NCBI GenBank assembly: GCA_000380225.1
Contig: KB904821.1
Span: forward strand, 3,732,413 to 3,796,412
Reading direction: 5' to 3'
Length of the DNA stretch: 64,000 nt
Source: a filamentous cyanobacterium ESFC-1
GTDB lineage: Bacteria; Cyanobacteriota; Cyanobacteriia; Cyanobacteriales; Spirulinaceae
Under the pieces are notes generated by a model. It was given only the letters and a program-made list of their open reading frames with translations, was not told where the DNA came from and ran no database searches. This document shows positions 54,310 through 63,288 of this stretch, piece by piece. Made by a program: the position numbers and the translations under genes. Within the stretch, counting starts at the first letter, position 1. Each line of letters begins with the position of its first letter.

Positions 54310-57300
54310 TCAGCCCGTATTTCGCATCCCGGCGGCGATACCATTAATCGTCAGTAACGCCCCCCGCAACAACTCATCCTTGCTGTAACGGAAGTGAATC
54401 GCCCCCGTCGTACCTTGATGGGTATATTGTCGCAGACGCTTCAACAACGAAACCTGTAAAAAGCCCAACGGCACAATATTACCATTGCGTAACTGTACCG
54501 AACGTTGTAAATCCGGGTCGCCATCGAGTAACTTCCCGTGACCGCTAATCGTCAGCACCAAATCCCGCGTCAAATAATACTCCTGGGTAATCCGGTCAAA
54601 CAAATGCTCAAACCGTTCTCGGTCTTCGTGGGTAGACAACTCCTCCACATAATGACGCGCCATGCGTAAATCGACTTTCGCCAAAGTCATCTCCACTTTA
54701 GAAATCGCCATCTTAAAAAACGGCCACTTGAAGTAAAAATACCGCAACAACTTCAAGTTTTCCTCCGGTTCTCGTTCGAGGAAATCTTGCAGCGCCGTTC
54801 CCACCCCATACCAAGACGGTACGAGAAAGCGGCTTTGCGTCCAGCTAAACACCCAAGGAATCGCCCGCAAACTACTCAAGTCTTTTTTGCCTGACTTACG
54901 GCGGGCGGGTCGCGAACTAATTTGCAACTGGCTAATTTCTGGAATCGGAGTCACCGACATAAAGAAATCCAAGAAGTCCGGGTCTTCGTAAATAAACGAC
55001 CGATAAGCCTTCCGAGAAGTCACTGCTAACTCCTCCATAATCTCATTCCAGGGCTTAATATCATCAAAACCACTACCGAGTAAACTGGCTTGAATCGCCG
55101 CCGTCGAAGCCGTTTCGAGATGATACAGCGCCAAATCTGGCAGAGAATACTTAGAAGCCAGCACTTCCCCTTGTTCAGTAATCTTGAGTCGGCCATTAAT
55201 CGTGGCATTGGGCTGGGCCAAAATCGCTTCGTAAGCGGGCCCCCCACCGCGACCCACCGAACCGCCGCGACCGTGGAAAATCCGCAAAGCAATACCATGT
55301 TCTTCGGCCACTTTTTGCAGCGCTTTCTGGGCTTTATGAATTTCCCAATTACTGCTCAAAAAGCCCGAATCTTTATTACTATCCGAATAACCCAACATCA
55401 CTTCTTGTAAGGGTTGGGAATAGGGCAGTGGCGAATGGGGATGGTTGCTTGTAGAAACCTCTTGAACCTCCATGGCCACATAACCCCCCGCCAAGCAAGC
55501 TCGATACAAAGGCAACTCAAACAACTCTCGCATCACCGAGGGGGCGCGTTTGAGGTCGTCTACGGTTTCAAATAACGGCACAACCTCAATCGCGCTGACT
55601 CCGGTTACCGGGTCGAATAAGCCCGCTTCTTGGGCCAGCAGCAGCACTTCTAAAACATCACTCACATGATTGCTCATGCTGATAATGTAGGTTTGGCACA
55701 TTTCTTGACCAAACTCTTGCTGTACTTGCCGCAACATCCGGAAAGTTTCGATGGTTTCTTTGGTTTTTTCGGAAAAGGGCATTTCTGCCGGAATCAGAGG
55801 ACGGCGAGTTCGCAGTTCTTTGACTAACCATTCGGTGCGTTCGGCTTCACTGAGTTGGTTATAAGGTTTCGGTAGAATTTGCAGATAATCAGCAACTTCT
55901 TCGATGGTGTCTGAGTGCCGCAGGGATTCTTGACGAATATCCAACTGAGCTAGATGGAAGCCGTAGATTTCAGCCTGAGCAATCAAGCGGTCGAGATCGC
56001 GGCAGTCTAGCCCGGTTTCAGCGAGGTTCTGTTGAATTAAGCGCAGTTCGGCTAAAAATTCTTCCCCGGATTGATAAATGGTGTTGGGATTAATTTCTTC
56101 GGGCAGTTCTCGCTGACGCTGTTCGGTGTTGGCTAAGAGTCGATTGCGGTCGAGGGTATTTTCGAGGCGCTTTTGAATATAAGCGAGTTTAAGGCGATAG
56201 GGTTCTTGACGATAGCGAATCGCCAGCTTTTCGTAAACTTCTCCCATGTGAGTCCGGTCTTGTTCGAGGGAGTCGAGGAGTTCGGGTAAAACGTTACTCC
56301 AGTGAAGGGATAAGCTGAGTAAACCCGTGAGGTCTTGCACGGATTTAATGTATTTACCGAGGACAATACTACGCTGATAGCAAGCGGTTTCCCAAGTCAC
56401 CGCCGGGGTGACGGAGGGGTTGCCGTCTCGGTCTGACCCAACCCAAGACCCAAATTTACAGAAGTTGTTTTTGGGGGGTCGCAGCCAAGGAAAGGCGCTT
56501 TTGATGCCTTGCTTGAGTCGTTCGGAAAGATGGGGCAGGGCATCAAACAAGACTTCTTGAAAGTAGTGTAGGGTATAGTCTACTTCGTCGAGAACCGAGG
56601 GTTTAAATTGATGAAGTTCGTCGGTGCGCCACCACAAGCGAATTTCGGCGGTGAGTTGGGCGGTGGCGGTTTCGGCTTCCCAAGAAGCATCCCATCCCAT
56701 GTTGTTGTATTTTTCTTCGGCCCGGTCGAGTTCCTGCAAAATCCGGGCGATGCGGCGCTGTTTTTTGCGGATGGTATGGCGGACGATTTCGGTGGGATGG
56801 GCGGTGAAAACCAAGCGGATGTCGAGGTTATCGAGCAAACGTTGGATTGTCTGCGGCGGCATATTTTGCTGGCGCAGGTGGGGAAACAGCCATTGATAGG
56901 TTCCGGCTTTTTGTTTGGAAATGTGGCTGTCTTGCCAGCTTTTTTCGAGTTGACCAATGCCAGGAGGACTGGCGGTGTTGGTCGAGGTGGGGTTTTCTGA
57001 GTGGGTCGAGGCGCGATCGCCGTCATCGTTGGCAGCAACGCGGTTTTTTTGATATCCCCGAGCCCATTGGCGATCGCGTTGTTCGTAATGCTGCTCGACA
57101 ATATTAATCAGTTGGAAGTATAAAGCAAAGGCACGACTGGCCCGAATGGCGGCGTTTAAATCTAAGCCTTCGATCAGTTCTGAAACTGAGGTGTCGGGCA
57201 AATCGGTGGTTTGACCTTCAGGGGAACACATCGAACGCAGTTGTTTTAAGAGGATCACCATGTCCTCGCCACATTCGGAACGTAAAACGGATTCCCACAA

Positions 57301-57435
57301 ATCCTCCACTAATTTGAGACGATGGCGCAACAATAATGTCGAACTTGAAGGAACGGCCAATTCGGGTGCAGATGATTGGAGAAGCGAACTCATAGGGCTT
57401 GTTCTCGCGATAGGAAGACGATCTCGGTCTGACAT
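54310..57435 (-). CDS. ppc: Phosphoenolpyruvate carboxylase
   Basis: 1041 residues, full length. Catalytic blocks: [20 protein letters not shown] (His of the HPTE motif, about 215), [32 protein letters not shown] (about 683), [20 protein letters not shown] (the mobile loop) and the C-terminal MRNTG. It fixes bicarbonate onto phosphoenolpyruvate to make oxaloacetate. A hydrophilic Asn/Thr/Ser insert (about 138-165) is variable between cyanobacteria. Start ATG at 57435; a second Met at residue 15 is possible. Confidence 0.98.
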   Translation of the reverse strand: MSDRDRLPIARTSPMSSLLQSSAPELAVPSSSTLLLRHRLKLVEDLWESVLRSECGEDMVILLKQLRSMCSPEGQTTDLPDTSVSELIEGLDLNAAIRASRAFALYFQLINIVEQHYEQRDRQWARGYQKNRVAANDDGDRASTHSENPTSTNTASPPGIGQLEKSWQDSHISKQKAGTYQWLFPHLRQQNMPPQTIQRLLDNLDIRLVFTAHPTEIVRHTIRKKQRRIARILQELDRAEEKYNNMGWDASWEAETATAQLTAEIRLWWRTDELHQFKPSVLDEVDYTLHYFQEVLFDALPHLSERLKQGIKSAFPWLRPPKNNFCKFGSWVGSDRDGNPSVTPAVTWETACYQRSIVLGKYIKSVQDLTGLLSLSLHWSNVLPELLDSLEQDRTHMGEVYEKLAIRYRQEPYRLKLAYIQKRLENTLDRNRLLANTEQRQRELPEEINPNTIYQSGEEFLAELRLIQQNLAETGLDCRDLDRLIAQAEIYGFHLAQLDIRQESLRHSDTIEEVADYLQILPKPYNQLSEAERTEWLVKELRTRRPLIPAEMPFSEKTKETIETFRMLRQVQQEFGQEMCQTYIISMSNHVSDVLEVLLLAQEAGLFDPVTGVSAIEVVPLFETVDDLKRAPSVMRELFELPLYRACLAGGYVAMEVQEVSTSNHPHSPLPYSQPLQEVMLGYSDSNKDSGFLSSNWEIHKAQKALQKVAEEHGIALRIFHGRGGSVGRGGGPAYEAILAQPNATINGRLKITEQGEVLASKYSLPDLALYHLETASTAAIQASLLGSGFDDIKPWNEIMEELAVTSRKAYRSFIYEDPDFLDFFMSVTPIPEISQLQISSRPARRKSGKKDLSSLRAIPWVFSWTQSRFLVPSWYGVGTALQDFLEREPEENLKLLRYFYFKWPFFKMAISKVEMTLAKVDLRMARHYVEELSTHEDRERFEHLFDRITQEYYLTRDLVLTISGHGKLLDGDPDLQRSVQLRNGNIVPLGFLQVSLLKRLRQYTHQGTTGAIHFRYSKDELLRGALLTINGIAAGMRNTG

Positions 57436-57453
57436 GAATAGGATAGGACTGAA

Positions 57454-57690
57454 TTAAGCACGATTTTCTGCATCAACGGTTTCAGGGAAATTCAGGAGCG
57501 GCAGGCGATCGCCCCGAAAGACTTCTTCACTGGCCCAGCCCAACTCTTGCGTGTTCTGCAATACAGAATCCCATACAACCATCCCCATAAGGGAGGAAGC
57601 CGCTAATAGACTTAACAAAATTTCTGAGGAATTGGCTAATCGATCGGTATTCACGGCTATGTTTTTATGTGTTGATCGTGTTTCGGTCAT
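57454..57690 (-). CDS. Small membrane protein upstream of ppc, unknown
   Basis: 78 residues from the second Met (57690); the frame reaches an ATG at 57729. One hydrophobic segment (ILLSLLAASSLMGMVVW) is followed by ELGWASEEVFRGDRLPLLNF, whose W-x-x-E-E-V-F-R-G-D-R-L-P-L pattern looks conserved. It is 18 bases upstream of ppc on the same strand and may be co-transcribed. Not recognised. Confidence 0.55.
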   Translation of the reverse strand: MTETRSTHKNIAVNTDRLANSSEILLSLLAASSLMGMVVWDSVLQNTQELGWASEEVFRGDRLPLLNFPETVDAENRA

Positions 57691-58105
57691 GTTTTGTAGT
57701 TTACCTGAAGGACGAAATCCTAGTAACATCCTTATTGTGTAGATTTATAGACATTTCGATCGGGGAACTGTGGCGATCGCTACAGACTTAAAACTACTTT
57801 TCGGTACAGACCTAGGTCAAGTCATTCCGGGTTTCAGCACAGACGCATTAATCTTAACATCTACTGATTCCCCTTCTGCGAAGTGGTGGGGAATTTATAC
57901 GGACTGACGGTTTTAGGGTTTGAAGATTCTTTTTAGTGATGATGAAACTCGAACCCGGTGAGACGTTCTATCATCTTCGCTTAACCCCGACAAAGGGATT
58001 TTGTTTGTCAGGACTTGGCCGGGTTTGAGGAACACAGAAAATATTAAGATTAGCCGGCCAATCTTAAGTTATATTTGCTCATTTTCTTTTGAATCAAAAA
58101 CATTT
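57691..58105. other. Intergenic region between divergent genes, nothing assigned
   Basis: About 415 bases that should hold the ppc and STAS-gene promoters. AGATTAGCCGGCCAATCTTA (58050-58069) is an imperfect palindrome about 40 bases before the STAS start and could be an operator. No gene or repeat family was recognised. Confidence 0.45.
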
Positions 58106-58432
58106 ATGAACATTATTCTGCGTCCCCAACGGGATTTAGATATTAAAGGAGCTTCTTTATTACAACAAAAACTATTTAGTTTATTTCCCGCACCGCCACA
58201 ATCCCAGTGGGTTCTTGACTTAGTACAAGTTCAGAATGTCGATCATTTTGGCTTAACTACTTTAGTTACCCTGCGTCAAGCGGCGCAACATTATCAAAGT
58301 TATCTATATTTATTCAACCTTAAACCTTCTGTGCGTTATATGCTGGCCATTAGCGAACTCGAAGACAAATTTGAAATCTTGACCCACTTAGAAGACCTAT
58401 CTTGTGAGGGCTTTCGGATTATTTTATGTTGA
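58106..58432 (+). CDS. STAS-domain protein (anti-sigma antagonist-like)
   Basis: 108 residues from the ATG at 58106. STAS fold: IILRPQRDLDIKGASLLQQK, WVLDLVQVQNVDHFGLTTLV and LFNLKPSVRYMLAISELEDK. The phosphorylatable Ser of SpoIIAA-type proteins (VDSSG) is replaced by His-Phe (VDHFG), so it is unlikely to be regulated by Ser phosphorylation. A stand-alone STAS protein in a cyanobacterium may act in a partner-switching pathway; the partner is not in the window. Confidence 0.8.
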   Translation: MNIILRPQRDLDIKGASLLQQKLFSLFPAPPQSQWVLDLVQVQNVDHFGLTTLVTLRQAAQHYQSYLYLFNLKPSVRYMLAISELEDKFEILTHLEDLSCEGFRIILC

Positions 58433-58467
58433 AAAATCACTGCACTTTTTTGGCGTTTGAGATTGTC

Positions 58468-58504
58468 AAAAAAAGCAAAACACCCATCCGCCAAGATGAG
58501 TGTT
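58468..58504 (-). terminator. Terminator of the ndhCKJ operon
   Basis: On the minus strand AACACTCATC, a 6-base loop and GATGGGTGTT are followed by TTGCTTTTTTT. It lies 32 bases after the ndhJ stop. Confidence 0.88.
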
Positions 58505-58536
58505 AGAAAGAAAATAAAAATCGCGATCGCGAATTT

Positions 58537-59070
58537 TTAATGAGCGTCTTGTAATTCGTAAAAGTCCGGCGAAATATAATCTTTTCGCAACGGCCAACCC
58601 ACCCAATCTTCCGGCATTAACAACCGTTTCAAATTCGGATGACCTTCATACACAATGCCAAACATATCGTAGGTTTCCCGTTCTTGCCAATCGACAGCTT
58701 TCCAAATCCAATACACCGAAGGAAGACGGGGATTGTCGCGGGGTAAAAAGACTTTCACACGCACTTCTTGGGGGCGATCGGCATTATCACTGAGTTTCGT
58801 CAAATGATAAAAACTCACCAATTCTTTCCCCGGGCCGCAGTCATAACCCCCTTGACATTGAAGATAATTAAAGCCGTTGGCATACAACGCCGTCGCAATA
58901 GGAATCAACAACTGGGAATCGATTTTAATCATCTCGGTTCCCAGATGATCCGCCTCTAAGGATTCAACTTCAAAACCATTTTCTTGTAACCAAGATGCCG
59001 CCGGGCCAGCTTCGACAATGGCGGTTTCTTGTTCTTCTGGGGCTACTTCTGGATTTTGTTCCTCTGTCAC
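58537..59070 (-). CDS. ndhJ: NDH-1 subunit J
   Basis: 177 residues; the C-terminal half carries the 30-kDa subunit signature [20 protein letters not shown] then RRLLMPEDW-type [19 protein letters not shown]. It is part of the peripheral arm of the cyanobacterial NDH-1 complex (PQ reductase, cyclic electron flow, CO2 uptake). It starts three bases after ndhK, so the two are coupled. Confidence 0.98.
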   Translation of the reverse strand: MTEEQNPEVAPEEQETAIVEAGPAASWLQENGFEVESLEADHLGTEMIKIDSQLLIPIATALYANGFNYLQCQGGYDCGPGKELVSFYHLTKLSDNADRPQEVRVKVFLPRDNPRLPSVYWIWKAVDWQERETYDMFGIVYEGHPNLKRLLMPEDWVGWPLRKDYISPDFYELQDAH

Positions 59071-59073
59071 CCT

Positions 59074-59808
59074 TTAAGCCTCCTCTTTTGTTTCTGCTGT
59101 TTCCAATGCCGGAGAGACAGGCATACCGTAAGCTTCCGCCAACTCTTGCGGTGGGGCTTGACGGGTTGGCGATTGTAAGTATTGACCGTTGTGGACGGGC
59201 GCGATCGCCTTCATATTGTGAGTTGTGCTGTAAAAGCGATGGGTTTGTTCAATCGTCGCCGAGCGTTCTTGAATCGACTCATCAGCCACCTTTTTACGGA
59301 GCTTCACAATCGCATCCATAATCGCTTCAGGCCGTGGCGGACAACCGGGAATATAGACATCCACCGGAATCAGCTTATCCACACCGCGTACTGCCGTAGG
59401 AGAGTCTACACTAAACATCCCGCCGGTAATCGTACAAGCCCCCATCGCAATCACATATTTAGGATCGGGCATTTCTTCGTACAAACGCACTAAGGCCGGA
59501 GCCATTTTCATGGTGATTGTGCCGGCTGTGATGATCAAATCCGCTTGTCTCGGACTCGATCGCGGCACCAAACCAAAACGGTCAAAGTCAAACCGAGAAC
59601 CGATCATCGCCGCAAATTCAATAAAGCAGCAAGCGGTTCCGTACAACATCGGCCACAAGCTGGATAACCGGGCCCAGTTGTACAAATCGTCTACGGTGGT
59701 TAGCACCACATTTTCTGATAAATCTTGAGTCACTCCTGTCCGGCTGACCGGATTCAGGATTTTTTCTCGTTGTTGTTGTTCGAGTTCTGTTACAGAGTTA
59801 GGATTCAT
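59074..59808 (-). CDS. ndhK: NDH-1 subunit K
   Basis: 244 residues from the ATG at 59808, which overlaps the ndhC stop as ATGA; an ATG two codons earlier is possible. Cluster N2 ligands are visible: [12 protein letters not shown] (two Cys), MGACTITGG and [13 protein letters not shown]. The C-terminal 60 residues beyond the core are Pro/Glu-rich, as in other cyanobacteria. It passes electrons to plastoquinone in the peripheral arm. Confidence 0.98.
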   Translation of the reverse strand: MNPNSVTELEQQQREKILNPVSRTGVTQDLSENVVLTTVDDLYNWARLSSLWPMLYGTACCFIEFAAMIGSRFDFDRFGLVPRSSPRQADLIITAGTITMKMAPALVRLYEEMPDPKYVIAMGACTITGGMFSVDSPTAVRGVDKLIPVDVYIPGCPPRPEAIMDAIVKLRKKVADESIQERSATIEQTHRFYSTTHNMKAIAPVHNGQYLQSPTRQAPPQELAEAYGMPVSPALETAETKEEA

Positions 59809-60167
59809 GACCATTCAAGCGCTCCTTTTCGCCAAGCGTACACCAGAGCAATTACTAAAATTGCGATAAAAATCAAAGCTTCGATAAAAGCCAGTAGACC
59901 TAATTGATTAAAGGCCACAGCCCAGGGATAGAGAAAAACCGTTTCTACATCAAAAATCACAAAAACCAAGGCAAACATATAGTAGCGGATGTTGAATTGA
60001 ATCCAAGCACCGCCAATGGGTTCCATGCCTGATTCGTAGGTGGTACGGCGTTCTGGGCCGCCCGTTCTGGGTCGTAAGAGTTTGGCGGCAGTTAAGGCCA
60101 AGATCGGCACTAAACTAGACACCAATAAAAATCCCAGGAAATATTCGTAACCGCTCAGGGCAAACAC
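59805..60167 (-). CDS. ndhC: NDH-1 subunit C
   Basis: 120 residues with three membrane helices. The family block [20 protein letters not shown] (about 44-63) and [18 protein letters not shown] are invariant. First gene of ndhC-ndhK-ndhJ; its stop overlaps the start of ndhK by one base of ATGA. Confidence 0.98.
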   Translation of the reverse strand: MFALSGYEYFLGFLLVSSLVPILALTAAKLLRPRTGGPERRTTYESGMEPIGGAWIQFNIRYYMFALVFVIFDVETVFLYPWAVAFNQLGLLAFIEALIFIAILVIALVYAWRKGALEWS

Positions 60168-60539
60168 TATGCTTTTATTCCCAAAATATCGACTATCTAC
60201 AGTTTCTAATCTTATTACTTCGCGAACGACCTACGCTCGCCGATCTCTAGAAACTAAGTCAGAGATTAGAGCGTCGGCCTTGGGGCTTCGCTAATCTCTC
60301 GTTTGTTAACACTTCTTATTATAGTGGTTTGCCCTTGGTTCTTCGCCCTTTGAGACGAGTCGGGGGCGATCGCGTTGGCGGTTTTCCTTCAGCTTCAGCC
60401 GATCTCGAAGTCCCAAAGCTCCCCATTTCTAGCTTTAGGCTTCCCATAAGAAGATATGTTTCTGAGTATAAAATTAATAAACGTTAAATTTTGTGCGATA
60501 ATTTGTAACAAAGATTTTAAGATTTGCTGCAAAAACGCC
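60168..60539. other. Divergent promoter region ndhC / rubA with an inverted repeat
   Basis: AGAGATTAG (60262-60270) and CTAATCTCT (60291-60299) form a 9-bp stem around GCGTCGGCCTTGGGGCTTCG. An earlier copy of part of it (CCGATCTCTAG) suggests a small repeat. No gene. Both operons must be transcribed outward from here. Confidence 0.55.
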
Positions 60540-60893
60540 ATGACTGAGACTGACCCCGCTCAAGAGCAAACCCTGGCTGAACAAGCACCAGCCCGGTTTG
60601 AGTGCCGCAGTTGCGGTTATGTCTACGAACCGAACAAAGGAGACAGTGCGAGTAACATCGACCCCGGAACCCGTTTCGAGGATTTGCCCGCCGGTTGGCG
60701 CTGTCCTGTGTGTGGAGCGCGGCGACCCCAATTCCGGAGTATCGGTTCTGTGGGCGCACCTTCGGGCTTCCAAGAAAACCTAGATTTTGGCTTGGGAATT
60801 AATCGCCTCACACCAGGGCAGAAAAATATTCTCATTTTCGGTAGTTTAGCCTTGGGCATTTTGTTCTTTTTGAGTTTATACGGCTTGCGATAA
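60540..60893 (+). CDS. rubA: Membrane-anchored rubredoxin RubA
   Basis: 117 residues from the ATG at 60540 (MTETDPAQEQTLAEQ); the frame upstream to 60456 lacks support. Rubredoxin iron ligands are FECRSCGYVYEPNKGD (about 19-34) and GWRCPVCGARRPQF. A C-terminal membrane helix (ILIFGSLALGILFFLSLYG) anchors it. RubA is needed for photosystem II reaction-centre assembly (and is linked to photosystem I in some work). First gene of rubA-ycf48-psbEFLJ. Confidence 0.96.
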   Translation: MTETDPAQEQTLAEQAPARFECRSCGYVYEPNKGDSASNIDPGTRFEDLPAGWRCPVCGARRPQFRSIGSVGAPSGFQENLDFGLGINRLTPGQKNILIFGSLALGILFFLSLYGLR

Positions 60894-60935
60894 TCTTCAG
60901 CAAAATACTGTACGATCTTGCGGTGCTGCCGTTGG

Positions 60936-61955
60936 ATGAATATGAATTTATTTGTGAAAAAACTGAAACAAATCTTAATATTGTTAGTGGTGGCTTGCTT
61001 TTGTGCGAGTTGTAGCTCGGTTCCCGATTTGAGCTACAATCCCTGGCGCACGATCGCCCTGCCCACCGATGCTCGCTTACTGAGCATTGACTTTACCGAC
61101 GACCCCAATCACGGTTGGGTTGTGGGGAGTAAATCGACCTTATTTGAAACCCAAGATGGCGGTAATACTTGGCAGGAGCGCACCCTCGAACTAGGAGAAG
61201 AAAAGCTGAGTTTTACCTCAGTCAGCTTTAATGGCCAAGAAGGTTGGATCGTGGGAGAGCCTTCAATTCTCCTGCACACCGAAGATGGCGGTGGGTCTTG
61301 GTCCCGTATTCCCTTGAGTACGAAGTTGCCCGGATCGCCGCAAGCGATTGTGGCGTTAGGGTCTCATCAGGCCGAAATGACCACCAACGTTGGCGCGATT
61401 TACAAAACCACTGACAACGCCAAAACTTGGTCGGCTTTAGTCGAAGGAGCAGTTGGGGTGGTTCGCAATATTGCCCGTTCTGATAACGGGGAGTATGTGG
61501 CTGTCTCGTCTCGCGGTAACTTTTATTCGACTTGGACACCGGGCGATCGCACCTGGAGACCCCACGAACGCACCAGTTCTCGCCGTCTGCAAAACATGGG
61601 TTTTGGCAAAGATGGTCGTCGCTGGCTAATTGCGCGGGGCGGTCAAATTCAATTTTCTGCCCCTGAAGCCGAAGAAGATTGGGATGACATTTTATATCCC
61701 GAACCCTCGACCAGTTGGGGACTGTTAGATGTGGCTTATCGCACCCCCGCAGAAATTTGGGTATCTGGGGGCAGTGGGAACTTATTAGTGAGTTTTGACG
61801 GCGGTCAAACTTGGGAAAAAGACCGGGATATTGAAGAAGTCCCCTCGAATTTATACGACATTATCTTTACCCAAGATGATCGGGGATTTATTCTCGGCGA
61901 TCGCGGCTATTTACTCAAATATGAACCCGATATGGCCGCCACCCAAGCCGCTTAA
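60936..61955 (+). CDS. ycf48: Photosystem II assembly factor Ycf48
   Basis: 339 residues from the ATG at 60936. Lipoprotein signal with Cys in FCASC (about 24). A seven-bladed propeller built from repeats such as SIDFTDDPNHGWVVGSKSTL, ETQDGGNTWQERTLE and SFDGGQTWEKD. It binds newly made D1 on the lumenal side and delivers it to the reaction centre. The plant homologue is HCF136. Confidence 0.97.
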   Translation: MNMNLFVKKLKQILILLVVACFCASCSSVPDLSYNPWRTIALPTDARLLSIDFTDDPNHGWVVGSKSTLFETQDGGNTWQERTLELGEEKLSFTSVSFNGQEGWIVGEPSILLHTEDGGGSWSRIPLSTKLPGSPQAIVALGSHQAEMTTNVGAIYKTTDNAKTWSALVEGAVGVVRNIARSDNGEYVAVSSRGNFYSTWTPGDRTWRPHERTSSRRLQNMGFGKDGRRWLIARGGQIQFSAPEAEEDWDDILYPEPSTSWGLLDVAYRTPAEIWVSGGSGNLLVSFDGGQTWEKDRDIEEVPSNLYDIIFTQDDRGFILGDRGYLLKYEPDMAATQAA

Positions 61956-61991
61956 AAATCAAGCCAACCTTGTTCAGTAGGCGCTTGATTT
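61956..61991 (+). promoter_or_regulatory. Hairpin between ycf48 and psbE
   Basis: AAATCAAGC (61956-61964) and GCTTGATTT (61983-61991) form a perfect 9-bp stem with an 18-base loop. No T-run longer than three follows. It may be a processing site or partial terminator that sets the higher level of psbEFLJ. Confidence 0.6.
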
Positions 61992-62042
61992 CGTATCATA
62001 TAAACTGGGCTTTTAACATTTAAAAAGAGGAGAGCTTGTTTC

Positions 62043-62291
62043 ATGTCAGGTACCACAGGAGAACGACCCTTTGCTGATATTGTGACCAGTATTCGTTACT
62101 GGGTTATTCACAGCATCACCATTCCCATGCTATTCATCGCAGGCTGGCTTTTTGTCAGCACCGGATTAGCTTACGATGCGTTTGGCACTCCCCGTCCGAA
62201 CGAATACTTTACCCAAGAGCGTGTCGAGTTACCGATTGTTAGCGACCGCTACGAAGGTAAATCTCAAATCGATCAATTTACGACCAAGTAA
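62043..62291 (+). CDS. psbE: Cytochrome b559 alpha subunit PsbE
   Basis: 82 residues. [20 protein letters not shown] has the heme-ligating His23 and the membrane helix; the C-terminus is lumenal ([20 protein letters not shown]). SD GAGGAGAG upstream. It forms the b559 heme with PsbF in photosystem II. Confidence 0.99.
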   Translation: MSGTTGERPFADIVTSIRYWVIHSITIPMLFIAGWLFVSTGLAYDAFGTPRPNEYFTQERVELPIVSDRYEGKSQIDQFTTK

Positions 62292-62312
62292 AGTTAAAAA
62301 TAAAGAGGAAAA

Positions 62313-62450
62313 ATGACAAGTAACAATCCAGGCAATCAACCTGTTTCTTATCCAATTTTTACCGTTCGTTGGCTGGCGGTTCATACTTTGGCCGTCCCCA
62401 GTGTTTTCTTTTTAGGCGCGATCGCCGCCATGCAATTTATTCAACGCTAA
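62313..62450 (+). CDS. psbF: Cytochrome b559 beta subunit PsbF
   Basis: 45 residues, [20 protein letters not shown] then [20 protein letters not shown] and QFIQR. The His in LAVHTLAVP is the second heme ligand. SD AGAGGA seven bases upstream; 21 bases after psbE. Confidence 0.99.
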   Translation: MTSNNPGNQPVSYPIFTVRWLAVHTLAVPSVFFLGAIAAMQFIQR

Positions 62451-62460
62451 GAGGTTCATC

Positions 62461-62580
62461 ATGGATCGTACACCAAACCCCAATAAACAACCCGTCGAAC
62501 TAAATCGCACTTCCTTATACTTAGGGTTGCTGTTGATCTTCGTGTTGGGAATTTTGTTTTCCAGCTTTTTCTTTAATTAA
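62461..62580 (+). CDS. psbL: Photosystem II protein PsbL
   Basis: 39 residues, [20 protein letters not shown] then [19 protein letters not shown]. One membrane helix at the C-terminal end, as in all PsbL. SD AAGAGG; 10 bases after psbF. It is needed for correct oxidation of the acceptor side. Confidence 0.99.
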   Translation: MDRTPNPNKQPVELNRTSLYLGLLLIFVLGILFSSFFFN

Positions 62581-62612
62581 TCAAACAGTCAAAAATTAGG
62601 AGGATTGCTCAA

Positions 62613-62732
62613 ATGTTATCAGAAGGACGTATTCCTTTGTGGGTTGTTGCTGTAATTGCTGGTTTAGGCGTAATTGCCGTTGTTGGCATTTTCTTCTATG
62701 GGGCTTATGCAGGAGTGGGTTCATCACAATAG
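62613..62732 (+). CDS. psbJ: Photosystem II protein PsbJ
   Basis: 39 residues, [20 protein letters not shown] then [19 protein letters not shown]. One membrane helix and the typical GAYAGVGSS end. SD AGGAGG upstream. Last gene of the operon. Confidence 0.99.
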   Translation: MLSEGRIPLWVVAVIAGLGVIAVVGIFFYGAYAGVGSSQ

Positions 62733-62765
62733 AACCCTAAGCCCAACGGAATTCTAAAAAAAGAT

Positions 62766-62803
62766 AATAAACCGCGAGCAACTAAGGCTGGCGGTTTATT
62801 TGT
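62766..62803 (+). terminator. Terminator of the psbEFLJ operon
   Basis: AATAAACCGC, a 15-base loop and GCGGTTTATT form a perfect 10-bp stem, followed by TGTTGG; the T-run is short but the right arm itself ends TTTATTTGTT. Confidence 0.75.
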
Positions 62804-62826
62804 TGGGGGGAAGGAAAAGCGTTATT

Positions 62827-62948
62827 TATAGCAGTAAGCAAAGCGGTTAGGACGTTTTAGGGTTTGCCCTCACCCCAACCCCCACGGGAGAGGGGCTGAT
62901 TTTCTGAGGATGGATATGGTGTCTTAACCGCTATGGCGGTTGCCATAG
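62827..62948 (-). mobile_element. MITE-like element, family A2, complete copy
   Basis: It begins TATAGCAGTAAGCAAAGC and ends CGGTTGCCATAG. The inverse core GCCCTCACCCCAACC...CGGGAGAGGGG lies in the middle, and CCTCAGAAAATCAG and GACACCATATCCATCC-like parts match 46011-46134 in reverse. Confidence 0.75.
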
Positions 62949-62960
62949 CGCAATTCCTCG

Positions 62961-63182
62961 TTAAATTGCCTCGACTTCATCTTCACGAAAATGGGCTTTA
63001 AATTTTTTATCAAACTGAACCAAAACGGGCAAGTTAGCACTAACGGGTCGTCCTTGCCAATTATTTACAACTTCGATGATCTCCCCTTCCATGCCTTTGA
63101 GATCAAAGGGTTTTTTTCGGTTTTGGGGATGATGATAAACCACAACAGATTGAATCACTCGCACGCGATCGCCAACATTCAT
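62961..63182 (-). CDS. ftrV: Ferredoxin-thioredoxin reductase variable chain
   Basis: 73 residues, an SH3-like small subunit: MNVGDRVRVIQSVVVYHHP, KGMEGEIIEVVNNWQGRPV and LPVLVQFDKKFKAHFREDEV. It pairs with the catalytic FtrC subunit (not in the window) that reduces thioredoxin with electrons from ferredoxin in the light. Full length. Confidence 0.96.
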   Translation of the reverse strand: MNVGDRVRVIQSVVVYHHPQNRKKPFDLKGMEGEIIEVVNNWQGRPVSANLPVLVQFDKKFKAHFREDEVEAI

Positions 63183-63288
63183 AAAAATTCGTCTTGTTCT
63201 CTGCTCATAAATTGCGTTTACTTCGCAACCTTATCAGTGTACCGCGATCGCGATCCATCCTTAAAGCCTTAAATTGCCACCTCCCCCT

